The notes below the pieces were generated by a model. It had not been told where the DNA came from and searched no databases. It saw nothing but the letters and a program-made list of their open reading frames with translations. Source: CAZWRV01 sp964636325 (GTDB lineage Bacteria > Verrucomicrobiota > Lentisphaeria > Victivallales > GWF2-50-93). From it: a stretch of 64,000 nucleotides of DNA. Of this stretch, positions 16,639 through 24,180 are shown piece by piece. The stretch's first letter is position 1, and each line of letters begins with the position of its first letter. The stretch covers positions 52,779 to 116,778 of the forward strand of contig CAZWRV010000007.1 of assembly GCA_964636325.1 (NCBI GenBank). Reading direction: 5' to 3'. The translations under genes were made by a program, and so were the position numbers.

Positions 16639-17504
16639 AGATTATTTGTCCAGGCGCGGCGGCCGTTGCCGTCTTCGATTTCAAGATAGGCATAAGCCCA
16701 GTCGTCGGGAATCTGGAATTTCAAGTCGGTCAATAATTCATCCCCGAAGGAGCCAGCACGTATTCCGCGCCATTCCGGACCTACGACTCTCGCAAACTTG
16801 ATTGGTGAAGTTTCGACATGAAGTTCGTTCCCATCGAATGACAGGCTGTGTATTTCAGGTCCGCAGCTTGAATAGAAATTACCGGCCTTGATGGATTGGA
16901 GTATGGCGTTGGCGGAGCATTCATTTGCGTTGACCTGGATCCAGCCGCCGTTCCAGCCGGGATGTTCCGGCCGCAGATGGCAGTCGTCGACTGCTAATGC
17001 CAGCACGTTCGGATTCTTGCGGAGCATGGAGTCCCAATGAGGAAGCGCGTTGCTTTTCCCGTTCAGCCAATGGCAGACATGATTGTATATTTCGACGCCG
17101 TCGAATCCCCACCTCAGGCAGTCCTCGAAGGTGTTTCCGCACCAGTGCGGATGGGCAAGCACTATCAGCGCCCCCTGCTGACGGGCGGCCTGCATGGCCG
17201 TTAGATAGCCGTCCTCGCGCCTGATGTCCTTTACCTTTCCAAGGCAGAGTGTGTGGTAGGATCCTCCCGCATTGTCCGCGCCGTCAATTTCGATTCCGTC
17301 AATCCACAGCAAGGGATACTTTTCATTGTCGGACGCGACATCCGACGCGACCCAATGGTCGGTCCTGAACATGAACTGATAACCTTCGGATGCATATAGT
17401 TCGGCAATCTCCTTGAACGTCATGCCTCCGTCGGAGGCAGTGCTGTGCGTATGGACGTTGCCTTTATAGCATTTTCCGGAGATGTCATAGCGAAAATTCT
17501 TCAT
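16623..17504 (-). CDS. PHP-domain phosphoesterase-like metallohydrolase (CehA-like)
   Basis: A 293-residue PHP-fold protein. The metal-binding motifs are in order: NVHTHSTASDG near residue 15, RTDHW near 47, GIEIDG near 70, LAHPHW near 115, and VDDCHLRP near 173. These make up the usual three-metal site, so an active phosphoesterase or phosphatase is likely. No signal peptide is seen. The C-terminal 100 residues (GGWIQVNANE, WRGIRAGSFGDELL) form an added beta-rich domain typical of CehA/McbA-like PHP proteins. Its stop overlaps the putative TTG start of the acetyltransferase gene downstream by 16 bases. Substrate unknown. Confidence 0.87.
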   Translation of the reverse strand: MKNFRYDISGKCYKGNVHTHSTASDGGMTFKEIAELYASEGYQFMFRTDHWVASDVASDNEKYPLLWIDGIEIDGADNAGGSYHTLCLGKVKDIRREDGYLTAMQAARQQGALIVLAHPHWCGNTFEDCLRWGFDGVEIYNHVCHWLNGKSNALPHWDSMLRKNPNVLALAVDDCHLRPEHPGWNGGWIQVNANECSANAILQSIKAGNFYSSCGPEIHSLSFDGNELHVETSPIKFARVVGPEWRGIRAGSFGDELLTDLKFQIPDDWAYAYLEIEDGNGRRAWTNNLWEIS

Positions 17505-17512
17505 TTATTCCT

Positions 17513-18088
17513 TTACTTGATTTCTGCCTCTTTCTTGAGGGCTTCATGGTCGAGCTTGCTGATGAACGGTTCGAGATTTTGCCATATCTCATGGAATCCA
17601 TATTCGCCGTCTGTCATCTCTTTTAAGGCTTCCTCCTTGGCCCAGCCTTCGATAACGATCCTGTATATTGCGCACATAGTTCCTGTTCTGTCGGCGCCGT
17701 GCTGGCAATGCACAAGGACCGGAGCCTTTTCGGGATCGGCGACAATCTTCAAAAATTTGATCACATCCTCCTTTTCCGGATGCCAGGCCTTCATGTAAAT
17801 CCGCTCATAGTTGAAGTCGGTGCCGCTGTCTTCGATTTCGTCCTTGTCAGTATGGAAAGATCGAAGATTGATGATGGTTTTTATACCCAGCTCTTTAAGC
17901 TTCTTCATTCCTTCGGCGCTGGGCTGTGCACTTCTGTAGAGCTTACCTGAGATCTTGTGAAGGTTCGGGACACCATCCAACTTTACAGGCTGAGCCCATT
18001 TTGGGGGCCGATCAGTTTGATTTTCTTCAGACTTCGCTTCGAAGAAAATCAAAATAAAGCAAAAAGGAATTAAAATGATTTTTGACAT
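17513..18088 (-). CDS. Exported dual-specificity / tyrosine phosphatase-like protein
   Basis: The 191-residue protein opens with a signal peptide (IILIPFCFILIFFEAKS) and carries a cysteine phosphatase active-site loop, VHCQHGADRTGT near residue 125, fitting C(X)5R with Cys and Arg present. An upstream aspartate (general acid) probably lies in the segment EDSGTDFNYERIYM. The protein family resembles bacterial dual-specificity phosphatases that act on phosphotyrosine or phosphoinositide-like substrates; export to the periplasm suggests a substrate in the envelope, perhaps a sugar or lipid phosphate. It sits between PHP and pseC genes and its ATG shares the last base position of the pseC stop region (pseC stop begins at 18088). 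Confidence 0.85.
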   Translation of the reverse strand: MSKIILIPFCFILIFFEAKSEENQTDRPPKWAQPVKLDGVPNLHKISGKLYRSAQPSAEGMKKLKELGIKTIINLRSFHTDKDEIEDSGTDFNYERIYMKAWHPEKEDVIKFLKIVADPEKAPVLVHCQHGADRTGTMCAIYRIVIEGWAKEEALKEMTDGEYGFHEIWQNLEPFISKLDHEALKKEAEIK

Positions 18089-19215
18089 TATTGTTTAACA
18101 GCGTCCCTGATTTTGGAAATTACTTCCTGAAGATTATTTTCCTGAAGGCCCGAAAACATTGGGATTGAGATGATTTCCTTGTAGGCGTTTTCGGCTACCG
18201 GGCAGATACCGGGCTTATAACGGAGCTTGTCGCGATAATATGGGTGCATATGGACGGGTATGTAGTGGACGTTTACGCCTATTCCGGCATTGCGGAGCGT
18301 CTTGAAAATGTTGTCTCTTCCGATTTTTTGCGAAATTCGCAGGACATAGAGATGATATGCATGCAGAACGTATTTTTGAACTGATAATATGCTAATATTA
18401 TTTAGATTTTTAAACGCCTCGTCATATTTTTCGGCAATTTTCCGTCTCTTTGAAATCCACTCCGTCAGTTTTTTAAGCTGGCTGATTCCAAGTGCGCACT
18501 GGAAGTCAGTGATTCTGTAGTTGAAGCCGAGGTCAGTCATTTCGTAGAACCAGGCACCGCTTTTTTCCCTTTGGCGGTAGTCTGTGGTGATACCATGGTT
18601 GCGGAAGACGCGCATTTTTTCTGCGAAATCCGAATTGTCGGTGGTAATCATTCCACCTTCTCCGGTGGTAATATGCTTTACTGGGTGGAAGCTGAAGCAG
18701 GTCATGCCTGCGAGGGTTCCGGTTCTACGGTTTTTATATTCGGCTCCGATTGAATGGCATGCGTCTGAAATCAGGACAAGATTATATTTTTTAGCCATTT
18801 TATTTAAAATTCCATAATCGCAAGGCTGTCCAGCATAATCGACGGCGATTATGGCTTTAGTCCTTTCTGTAATCTTCTTTTCTACCTCTTCTGGATTGAT
18901 CAAGAGGTTGCCGGGCAGGACGTCGGCGAATACTGGAGTACCTCCGCAGTAGAGGATGCAGTTTGCACTGGCGGCAAAAGTCATCGGAGTGACTATTACT
19001 TCGTCGCCGGGGCCGATGCCGGCAGCATGAGCTGCGCAGTGCAGGGCAGCGGTTCCGTTTGAGACAGCGACTGCGAATTTCGCACCTGTGAATTCGCAGA
19101 CGGCCTTTTCGAATTCCGCAACCTTGGGGCCGGTTGTGATGAAATCCGATCGCAGAGTATCTACGACGGCTTGAATATCATCGTCGCCGATGGATTGTTT
19201 TCCGTAGGGGATCAT
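18088..19215 (-). CDS. pseC: UDP-4-amino-4,6-dideoxy-N-acetyl-beta-L-altrosamine transaminase (PseC)
   Basis: A 375-residue DegT/DnrJ/EryC1-family pyridoxal-phosphate aminotransferase. PseC transfers an amino group from glutamate to the 4-keto sugar made by PseB. The Schiff-base lysine lies in CFSFHPVKHITTGEGG near residues 177-192, and the cofactor pocket residues appear in VSNGTAALHCAAHAAG near 53, VDYAGQPCD near 125 and SDACHSIGAEYK near 150. Length and the opening MIPYGKQSIGDDDI are characteristic of PseC. It sits downstream of the KAS III-like gene with a gap of about 58 bases, and overlaps the phosphatase gene by one base. Confidence 0.93.
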   Translation of the reverse strand: MIPYGKQSIGDDDIQAVVDTLRSDFITTGPKVAEFEKAVCEFTGAKFAVAVSNGTAALHCAAHAAGIGPGDEVIVTPMTFAASANCILYCGGTPVFADVLPGNLLINPEEVEKKITERTKAIIAVDYAGQPCDYGILNKMAKKYNLVLISDACHSIGAEYKNRRTGTLAGMTCFSFHPVKHITTGEGGMITTDNSDFAEKMRVFRNHGITTDYRQREKSGAWFYEMTDLGFNYRITDFQCALGISQLKKLTEWISKRRKIAEKYDEAFKNLNNISILSVQKYVLHAYHLYVLRISQKIGRDNIFKTLRNAGIGVNVHYIPVHMHPYYRDKLRYKPGICPVAENAYKEIISIPMFSGLQENNLQEVISKIRDAVKQ

Positions 19216-19273
19216 GAGAGTATCAGGTGATTGGACATGTTGTGTGATAAGATAGAGCTAAAAGTATGGAGAA

Positions 19274-20197
19274 TCAGTTTATTCTCTTAAGCACCGTGCT
19301 TGCCCATGAGAGGCCTACGCCGAATCCGCAGATCAGAATCGTCTTGTTGTTCTGCTTCTTTATTTCTTTTTCCAGTATGATGGGGATGGATGATGAAACT
19401 GTGTTTCCATAGTCCCACGCGTCGAATACGACCTTTTCCGGTGGTATTTCGAGACGTTTTGCGATTGTGTTGACGATATGCAGGCTTCCCTGGTGAAAGA
19501 CGAAGCGGTCGACGTCCTGGATTTTTATATCGTTTAGCTCAAGGACTCTTGCGACGTCGGTGGGCACCTGTTTTGCGGCGAAGTTGAATACGGAGCGTCC
19601 GTTCATATATAGCTTGTTGTTGCGGCATATAAGATCCTGGTAGTTCTTGCCCATGGTTCCGAAGGAGAATTTTGCGGGAATAAACGATGGATGGGCACTG
19701 ATATAGGTAACTGCGGCGCCGTCGCCGAAGAGCAGGGATGTGTTCTTGTCAGTATGGTCGACGATTTTCGAATATGGATCGCTGGTGAAGAGGAGCCCCT
19801 TCCTAAGGTGATTCTCCTTCATGAATCCGAGAATGATTGATAGCGCGTAGACATATCCTGAGCAGCCGAGGGAGATGTCGAAGGCTGCGCAGTTGTCGTT
19901 GAATCCAAGCTCGCCGTGGAGCATAGCTGAAGTCTGGGGGATGTTGTAGTCGGGGTTCTGAGTTACTACGACAAGCGCATCCACCTCCTCGTGCTTGATG
20001 TCAATCTTCTTTGTGAGATTTTCGAAGGCCTTGATCGCGAGATCTGATGAGTCCTCGTCGGCGTCTTTGATTGAGATGTGCCTGACTCCGATTTTTTCGT
20101 CTATGAAATCGTTGGTTATGCCGAACTGATCCGTCCTGGCGTAGTTAGAAAGCCTTCTTGTCGGGATGTATGAGCCTATTTCAGTGATGCCGAGCAT
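19274..20197 (-). CDS. Beta-ketoacyl-ACP synthase III-like enzyme (FabH-like)
   Basis: A 307-residue thiolase-fold condensing enzyme. The catalytic triad is complete: Cys in DISLGCSGYVYAL near residue 107, His in FVFHQGSLH near 236 and Asn in WDYGNTVSSS near 265. The N-terminal GITEIGSYIPTRRLSN is typical of KAS III-like proteins. It lacks the canonical FabH neighbourhood (plsX, fabD, acpP), and lies between pseC and nucleotidyltransferase genes, so it is unlikely to be the housekeeping FabH. Inference: with the AMP ligase at 167-1618 it may make or transfer an unusual acyl group for the glycan. Similar proteins in O-antigen and capsule loci act as acyltransferases. Confidence 0.87.
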   Translation of the reverse strand: MLGITEIGSYIPTRRLSNYARTDQFGITNDFIDEKIGVRHISIKDADEDSSDLAIKAFENLTKKIDIKHEEVDALVVVTQNPDYNIPQTSAMLHGELGFNDNCAAFDISLGCSGYVYALSIILGFMKENHLRKGLLFTSDPYSKIVDHTDKNTSLLFGDGAAVTYISAHPSFIPAKFSFGTMGKNYQDLICRNNKLYMNGRSVFNFAAKQVPTDVARVLELNDIKIQDVDRFVFHQGSLHIVNTIAKRLEIPPEKVVFDAWDYGNTVSSSIPIILEKEIKKQNNKTILICGFGVGLSWASTVLKRIN

Positions 20198-20222
20198 AGT
20201 TGTCCCTTTATGTTTATTTTCG

Positions 20223-20858
20223 TTAGCATCTGATGAATTCCTTGCTGATATTCGTTTCGATTTTTTTCAATCCTGCCTTGACCTGCTTCCACGTAGTTTT
20301 GTTCAAGCTGATCGGATCCGGCGACGACTCTGCGTCATCGAAGAAAAATGCGCTCCTCAGCAGGTGGTAGCAGTTCAGTTTTTCCTTTCCGTATTTTTTT
20401 ATGAGGAGCTCTTTTATCTGTTCGGGAGTAAAATGTTTGAGCAGTTCGAGCAGGTCGAAGAAGTCCTTTTTCTCGGCCCTTTGGGAGATGGCAATCATCT
20501 TCATGCAGAGGATGTCTTCCGATGACGCCAGCCTGATGCCTTTCCAAATGGTGCATTTTTCAAGCAGTACGTAAGGGTAGTGGAAGAAGCTGACGGAGGA
20601 ATTTCCAACAGCGACTTTCAACGTCCGCCTTTCGGATTTCACTGCGGCTGAATTTGGGATTTCTAATACTTCTTTAGTTAAGTGGACGACATTGAATTCG
20701 TTCTCTGAGAAGAAATCGAGATCGACGCTCAAGCGATGCCCGAGATGCAGTGCCAGGGCGGTTCCGCCCGCAAGGTAGAAATCCTTTAGATCGGAAACCC
20801 CGTCGCGCAGTCTTTCGATCAGGCAAATAAGCTGTCCATCAACTGTCTGTTCAAACAT
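20223..20858 (-). CDS. AbiEii/AbiGii-type nucleotidyltransferase toxin-like protein
   Basis: A 211-residue protein with a nucleotidyltransferase beta core: DFYLAGGTALALHLGHRLSVD near residues 23-43 and DLDFFSE, the GG...DxDFF pattern of AbiEii/AbiGii toxins. The rest is alpha-helical. Family toxins transfer nucleotides (for example GMP or a pyrimidine) to tRNA or protein targets, halting growth in infected cells; the target here is not known. The start overlaps the DUF6922-like gene upstream by 40 bases. It may act as a toxin in an abortive-infection pair, or as a regulatory nucleotidyltransferase. Its location inside a glycan operon, and the lack of the usual AbiEi HTH antitoxin, are unusual. 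Confidence 0.82.
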   Translation of the reverse strand: MFEQTVDGQLICLIERLRDGVSDLKDFYLAGGTALALHLGHRLSVDLDFFSENEFNVVHLTKEVLEIPNSAAVKSERRTLKVAVGNSSVSFFHYPYVLLEKCTIWKGIRLASSEDILCMKMIAISQRAEKKDFFDLLELLKHFTPEQIKELLIKKYGKEKLNCYHLLRSAFFFDDAESSPDPISLNKTTWKQVKAGLKKIETNISKEFIRC

Positions 20859-21112
20859 TTTATTGCCTTTTTGGGGATCTTATAGTGCAGCGCCCAGTAG
20901 TTTGCGGTTTTCCTGTCCAAGTTGCTGGATTTCTTTACAACAGAGACGATCTCGCGTCTGGAATAATTGTCGAGGATCCATCTGATGTGCTCGGGCCGGC
21001 CGAGCTTAAGTGAGCGTTCGATAATGCAGAACTTGTGCTTTGCCTGGCGGATTTTGGTGAAATCCGTGTCCCAGAAGAGGACTTTGAAATATTCAGGAAG
21101 TATTTCAGCCAT
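20819..21112 (-). CDS. DUF6922-like small protein, likely partner of AbiEii-type gene
   Basis: A 97-residue protein resembling the DUF6922 family by its LPEYFKVLFWDTDF start (residues 5-18), CIIERSLKLGRPEHIRWIL (about 29-47) and the end pattern KTANYWALHYKIPKKAIKCL. Members are found next to AbiEii-like nucleotidyltransferases and are presumed antitoxins; the charged, helical middle part could bind DNA or the toxin. The 40-base overlap with the following AbiEii gene implies translational coupling. No HTH motif typical of AbiEi is seen. Family assignment is from pattern memory. Confidence 0.7.
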   Translation of the reverse strand: MAEILPEYFKVLFWDTDFTKIRQAKHKFCIIERSLKLGRPEHIRWILDNYSRREIVSVVKKSSNLDRKTANYWALHYKIPKKAIKCLNRQLMDSLFA

Positions 21113-21159
21113 ATGAATATCGCGGTCTTGTCGTGGGGGAAAAAAATGAAGGCGCGCCT

Positions 21160-21702
21160 TTAGGAAATAATATCATCAAGGTTGAAACTGTTCTGGAGTA
21201 TCCACACCAGTTCATCAGCATCTTTATTATATCTCGTGTCGAAGGCGATTTTGACCAGATTCGAAATTACAGGATAATCTTCAAGCCGCCTTGTTTTTTT
21301 TAACTCAACTAGATCTCTTACGCTTATGACGGGTAATCTTCCCCATTCTGTATGTAGGAAACTCACGTTTTTCCAGCAATTCCCGAAGCTGTCAACCCTT
21401 GGCGGTACACCCATGACATCGAGAAAGCAAGGATTGCCGCCATTTTCGCCGGGTATCTTGAAATGAAAGCCGTGACCCTTGTTTATGAATTCGGAAGAGA
21501 TAGGGGGTGTCAGCTTGTAAATAGTAGCGTTGACTTCACCGAGAGCCTTAACGAATATTTTCCAATTGTCTGCAGTAGGTTGAACCCACAAATCAATATC
21601 TTCTGAAAAGGTAGCCGCACCATACAATACGGACGCTTGTCCGCTAATGAGCATGTAGTCAACACCGTTGACTTCAAGGGCGCGGAAAAATTTTTTTATC
21701 AT
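21160..21702 (-). CDS. Minimal nucleotidyltransferase (DUF6036-like)
   Basis: A 180-residue protein with a nucleotidyltransferase-fold signature YMLISGQASVLYGAATFSED near residues 16-35 followed by DIDLWV, the hG-S/G and DxD pair that binds the metal and triphosphate. The remaining part contains HFKIPGENGGNPCFLDVMG near 86 and a helical C-terminus (ISVRDLVELKKTRRLEDYP). It resembles orphan nucleotidyltransferases (MNT-like/DUF6036) that form toxin-antitoxin pairs. It overlaps the 60-residue gene upstream by 29 bases, implying a coupled pair. Target unknown. Confidence 0.75.
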   Translation of the reverse strand: MIKKFFRALEVNGVDYMLISGQASVLYGAATFSEDIDLWVQPTADNWKIFVKALGEVNATIYKLTPPISSEFINKGHGFHFKIPGENGGNPCFLDVMGVPPRVDSFGNCWKNVSFLHTEWGRLPVISVRDLVELKKTRRLEDYPVISNLVKIAFDTRYNKDADELVWILQNSFNLDDIIS

Positions 21703-21856
21703 GAATTTTCTGGATATTTTTCAAAAGTCGACGCATTTCCCAAGATTTTTTCAATCTTTCGGCGGGAGTGTAGCTCAGCCACACTGTTCTTTGGTGCGTT
21801 TCCTGAGGAATAATGCAGCTATTCTTCCTTGGGCTTGCTTCAGATATCTGTTTCAT
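21674..21856 (-). CDS. 60-residue small protein coupled to pseB and nucleotidyltransferase gene
   Basis: The frame codes for 60 residues with a helical charged middle part, SYTPAERLKKSWEMRRLLKN (about residues 28-47). This P-x-ERL...W-EM-R/L pattern is like the short partner proteins that precede nucleotidyltransferase genes in many genomes. The ATG at 21856 overlaps the pseB stop by four bases (ATGA), and its end overlaps the start of the nucleotidyltransferase gene by 29 bases; such double coupling is hard to explain by chance. Proposed role: antitoxin-like partner of the 180-residue nucleotidyltransferase. No other strand candidate competes in this position. Confidence 0.65.
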   Translation of the reverse strand: MKQISEASPRKNSCIIPQETHQRTVWLSYTPAERLKKSWEMRRLLKNIQKIHDKKIFPRP

Positions 21857-22866
21857 AGGATGATTCCGTGTTCTTTGGCATAATCATCTACGAGCTTCCT
21901 GATGTCGTCTACGGAGAGCCATTTTGTGTTGTTGTTGCTGCGGTAAGAGAATCCGTCGGGGCAGGGGGTTCCGCCCTTCTTTCTGAGCAGTTGTCCTCCG
22001 GTCCACCAGTAGAAGTCTGGTTCGATGACGAAGTGGTCTTCGAATTCGATCGTATGCCTTGACTCGTCTTCGGGGATCATGAGTTCGTGGAGTTTTTCGC
22101 CGGGTCTGATGCCGACGACCTTGATCTTGGCGTCGGGGGCGACGGCCTTGGCGACGTCGAGTATCTTGTAGCTTGGTATCTTGGGGACGAAGATTTCGCC
22201 GCCCTCGGCCATCCTGTCTAGGGATTTCAGGACAAATTCCACGGCCTCCTGGAGGGTGATGGAGAAGCGAGTCATCCTTTCGTCTGTGATTGGAAGGACT
22301 CCCTCCTTGCTTTTTTCGAGGAAGTGCGGGATGACTGAGCCGCGGCTGCCGACGACGTTCCCATAGCGGACGGCTGCGAACTTGGTTCCGGCGTCGCCGC
22401 TGAGTGAGTTGGCGGCTATGAAGAGTTTGTCGGAGCAGAGCTTGGTGGCGCCATAGAGGTTGACTGGGTTTGCCGCCTTGTCGGTGCTGAGGGCTATGAC
22501 CTTGGCGACCTTCTGACGGATGGCGGCCCTTATGATGTTCTGGGCACCGAGGACGTTGGTCTTTACGGCCTCGATGGGGTTATACTCGCATGCGGGTACC
22601 TGCTTGAGGGCGGCGGCGTGTATCACGTATTCGACGGTGTGAAATGCCTCGTCAAGCCTTTGTTCGTCACGGACGTCGCCAATGAAGTATCTGACGCACT
22701 TGAACCTGCTGTGAGGGAACTCCTGGGACATCTCGAACTGCTTGAGCTCGTCCCTTGAGAGGATTATAAGCTTCTTGGGCTTGTATCTTTCAAGTATGGT
22801 TTTGACAGTTCTTCTCCCGAAGGAGCCCGTACCGCCCGTGATAAGAACTGATTTTCCGTTAAGCAT
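21853..22866 (-). CDS. pseB: UDP-N-acetylglucosamine 4,6-dehydratase (inverting), PseB
   Basis: A 337-residue extended short-chain dehydrogenase that performs the first step of pseudaminic acid synthesis: 4,6-dehydration with C5 inversion of UDP-GlcNAc. It shows the NAD(P)-binding LITGGTGSFGRRTVK near residues 8-22, the ALSTDKAANPVNLYGATK active site (about 124-141, with Thr, Asp, Lys, Tyr and Lys) and the end EHGIIL. FlaA1/PseB-type length and motifs are complete. Upstream CCGGGAGAAACAGG gives GGAG about eight bases before the ATG. It is the first minus-strand gene from the divergent promoter region at 22.9-23.0 kb and is probably the first gene of the whole leftward operon. Confidence 0.95.
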   Translation of the reverse strand: MLNGKSVLITGGTGSFGRRTVKTILERYKPKKLIILSRDELKQFEMSQEFPHSRFKCVRYFIGDVRDEQRLDEAFHTVEYVIHAAALKQVPACEYNPIEAVKTNVLGAQNIIRAAIRQKVAKVIALSTDKAANPVNLYGATKLCSDKLFIAANSLSGDAGTKFAAVRYGNVVGSRGSVIPHFLEKSKEGVLPITDERMTRFSITLQEAVEFVLKSLDRMAEGGEIFVPKIPSYKILDVAKAVAPDAKIKVVGIRPGEKLHELMIPEDESRHTIEFEDHFVIEPDFYWWTGGQLLRKKGGTPCPDGFSYRSNNNTKWLSVDDIRKLVDDYAKEHGIIL

Positions 22867-22941
22867 CCTGTTTCTCCCGGTGTATGGTTAATGAACCTAA
22901 ATACGCTCCGCCCCGTCAATTGCACATAGGGGTGCGCAGCC

Positions 22942-22970
22942 TTGACGTTGGATTATCATTAAACTATATT
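22942..22970 (+). promoter_or_regulatory. Sigma70-type promoter for the sulfotransferase gene
   Basis: TTGACG at 22942-22947 and TATATT at 22965-22970 are separated by 17 bases, close to the consensus for the housekeeping sigma factor. The start site would be near 22977, leaving a leader of about 67 bases to the ATG at 23044. On the other strand TTGACG is also present around 22918-22913 (reading leftwards) but no good -10 element follows for pseB. Confidence 0.6.
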
Positions 22971-23043
22971 CGGGAAATATACAACCGAATAGCGCCCTTT
23001 TAAAGCTGCATAGCCGAAAACGGGCGAAAGAATAAGGACTGCT

Positions 23044-24054
23044 ATGAGATTTCATTCTGCCTGCCGCGATCCGCTGATAGATGAAAACATCGTTTTCATC
23101 ACCGGTATTACCCGTTCGGGGACGACGATGCTTGCGCGCCTAGCGGGCTCGCTGAGCGGGGCTGAGTATGAGTTCGAGCCTTGGATCATGGGACAGTTGA
23201 GCGTCCTTTACGGAGCTGGGAATCTAAATTTCGCGACCTATTCTGAGCTGCTGCGCGGATTCGTCTACGAGACATTCTACAACCATGTCCTTGGCCGCGG
23301 ACTTAATCTGAGGCCGTCGGACGACAGCTGCGTGACCAACCGCCAGCCGGAGAAGCTGCTAAAGTTCAAGTGGGAAAGGCTCAGGAACAGGGATGACGCG
23401 GTGAAATACGCCGAAGAAAAAGGCGTCAAGCTGATTTTGAAGATGCCGAACATGCAGGAGTTCTGTCCGGCCCTGCTTAAGATATTTCCCAGGATACGGA
23501 TAATCCACATCGTCCGACATCCCTTCGACGTTGCGAACTCGATCTACAGGAAGAGGTGGCTCTGCGACGCGAACTTCGCGAATCCCAGGATGACGTTCAT
23601 CAGGAAGGCGGTGAAGTTCAAGGGGAAGAGCATATATCTTCCTTGGTGGGTCGAGGATTCTACGGCGGATGGTTTCATGCGTGCGGACGAATATTCGCGC
23701 GGCCTCATCTACTGGAGCATTTTCATGGCGAAGAACGAGAAGATGTCGAAATCCCTCAAGTCGGCGCAGAAGCGGCAGTTTTATGAGTTCAAATACGAGG
23801 ATTTCCTGAGCGCGCCGGACAGCATGATGAAGAGGACGGCAGACTTCATCGGCATCGGCTACGGTTCCATGACAAGGGCGATACTCAAAGAGGTCCAGCA
23901 AGACAAGTCTTGTGCGGGGCAGCCGGCCGCGCCTATTTCGCTTGACGCTTCAAGCGCTAAAAACCTCTCCCGCCTGATGCAGGCGAAAGGCTATTCCGGA
24001 GCTATTTCAGTAAGTTTAAAAGCTGGTAATGACAGGGGATATTCTGTTACTTGA
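23044..24054 (+). CDS. PAPS-dependent sulfotransferase
   Basis: A 336-residue sulfotransferase of the Sulfotransfer family. The 5'-phosphosulfate loop is seen as ITGITRSGTTMLARLAGS (residues 19-36) and the 3'-phosphate loop as IIHIVRHPFDVANSIYRKR (about 155-173). It would move sulfate from PAPS to a hydroxyl or amino group of a glycan or lipid. No signal or membrane segment is seen. It is the first plus-strand gene after the long minus-strand operon, with its own promoter at 22942-22970, and AAGGA lies about six bases before the ATG. It may sulfate the pseudaminic-acid-containing polymer, but that is inference. The genes for PAPS synthesis are not in this window. Confidence 0.85.
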   Translation: MRFHSACRDPLIDENIVFITGITRSGTTMLARLAGSLSGAEYEFEPWIMGQLSVLYGAGNLNFATYSELLRGFVYETFYNHVLGRGLNLRPSDDSCVTNRQPEKLLKFKWERLRNRDDAVKYAEEKGVKLILKMPNMQEFCPALLKIFPRIRIIHIVRHPFDVANSIYRKRWLCDANFANPRMTFIRKAVKFKGKSIYLPWWVEDSTADGFMRADEYSRGLIYWSIFMAKNEKMSKSLKSAQKRQFYEFKYEDFLSAPDSMMKRTADFIGIGYGSMTRAILKEVQQDKSCAGQPAAPISLDASSAKNLSRLMQAKGYSGAISVSLKAGNDRGYSVT

Positions 24055-24089
24055 AAAACTCCGCGCGATGCCCTTCAAAAGCATTTGCA

Positions 24090-24109
24090 AAAACGGTCGA
24101 GGCCGTTTT
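24090..24109 (+). terminator. Hairpin with T-tract, possible terminator or attenuator
   Basis: The arms AAAACGG (24090-24096) and CCGTTTT (24103-24109) flank a six-base loop and are followed by ATT. It could end the sulfotransferase transcript or attenuate into JetA. It also lies between a weak TTGCAA (24085-24090) and TTATTA (24108-24113), so an operator-like palindrome in a promoter spacer is an alternative. Confidence 0.4.
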
Positions 24110-24180
24110 ATTAACGGGGCCAATGGCATCGCCCATGAGATGACAGTTAAGCGGGCTTTGGAGGTTAACGGCTTTTTTGT

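Noticed and set aside
19274..20197. KAS III-like gene considered as the housekeeping FabH
   Set aside because: No fatty-acid genes are adjacent and the setting is a glycan locus; catalytic residues are intact, so it may still have some such activity.
21760..21800. GTGTAGCTCAGCC resembling a tRNA D-arm
   Set aside because: No matching acceptor stem, anticodon arm or T-loop GGTTCGAATC follows; it is part of the 60-residue gene coding strand region.
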